The notes under the pieces: generated by a model | Told to the model about the DNA's origin: nothing | The model's input: only the letters and a program-made list of their open reading frames with translations | The model's database searches: none | Translations under genes and position numbers: made by a program | Assembly (NCBI GenBank): GCA_035528435.1 | Contig: DATKYN010000152.1 | Location: forward strand, 1 to 5,897 | Source: SG8-40 sp035528435 | GTDB taxonomy: Bacteria > Pseudomonadota > Gammaproteobacteria > Burkholderiales > Eutrophovitaceae | Direction: 5' to 3' | Length of the DNA: 5,897 nt | In this document: in pieces, positions 5,839 through 5,897 of the stretch | How the letters are laid out: every line of letters starts with the position of its first letter | Position numbering within the stretch: position 1 is the first letter of the stretch

Positions 5839-5897
5839 ATGAGCAGTAAAATGAAGTTCATGCTGAACTTTGCATGTGCCGTCGTTATGCTGACGGC
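5839..5897 (+). CDS. Start of an exported protein of unknown family (3' end outside window)
   Basis: Only the first 19 full codons are present. They encode MSSKMKFMLNFACAVVMLT, a short basic start followed by a hydrophobic stretch, as in a Sec signal peptide, so the product is probably periplasmic or in the outer membrane. The strong AAAGGAGA site fixes the start; ATG at 5851 is a less likely alternative. It lies 91 bases after the sulfatase remnant on the same strand and may belong to the same exported-protein cluster. Nothing beyond export can be said from this fragment. Confidence 0.7.
   Translation, partial: MSSKMKFMLNFACAVVMLT

Noticed and set aside
5460..5861. 133-codon minus-strand ORF opposite the sulfatase remnant
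   Set aside because: The + strand carries clear sulfatase C-terminal motifs, so this is a shadow frame.

Overview
The window looks like chromosomal DNA from a moderately G+C-rich Proteobacterium, beta or gamma by protein style. The clues are a ClsA-type cardiolipin synthase, FixL/FixJ-type signalling proteins and a secreted outer-membrane 'neuromedin U'-type transporter-like protein. I cannot name a genus. All genes I accept are on the + strand.

Layout. (1) 1-631: C-terminal part of a cardiolipin synthase, followed by a probable intrinsic terminator near 667-692. (2) 903-3388: a tightly coupled two-component pair, with a 7-TM/PAS/HisKA/HATPase kinase overlapping by 4 bases (GTGA) a FixJ-like receiver-LuxR HTH regulator. 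(3) 3389-3944: about 550 bases with no convincing gene; it holds a perfect 15-base palindrome and a small hairpin. (4) 3945-4343: a stand-alone receiver protein. (5) 4449-5321: a signal-peptide-bearing outer-membrane protein. (6) 5401-5747: a wrecked sulfatase gene. It keeps a strong ribosome binding site and the first codons of a signal peptide, then jumps out of frame into C-terminal sulfatase sequence, which itself appears to lack an internal block. (7) 5839-5897: the start of another exported protein, cut by the window end.

How it may work together (inference). The kinase probably senses a membrane or periplasmic cue and phosphorylates the FixJ-like regulator. The single-domain receiver may compete for phosphate or tune the kinase. 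The following exported proteins (outer-membrane protein, sulfatase remnant, unknown secreted protein) look like a cell-envelope or sulfate-ester uptake cluster that could be the target. An 8-base word from the palindrome, GAGACAGT, recurs just upstream of the sulfatase remnant, which makes a shared operator worth testing. The most notable observation is the doubly deleted sulfatase pseudogene that still has an intact translation start. I see no CRISPR array, tRNA, rRNA or insertion sequence, and no clear evidence of a wholly new system.
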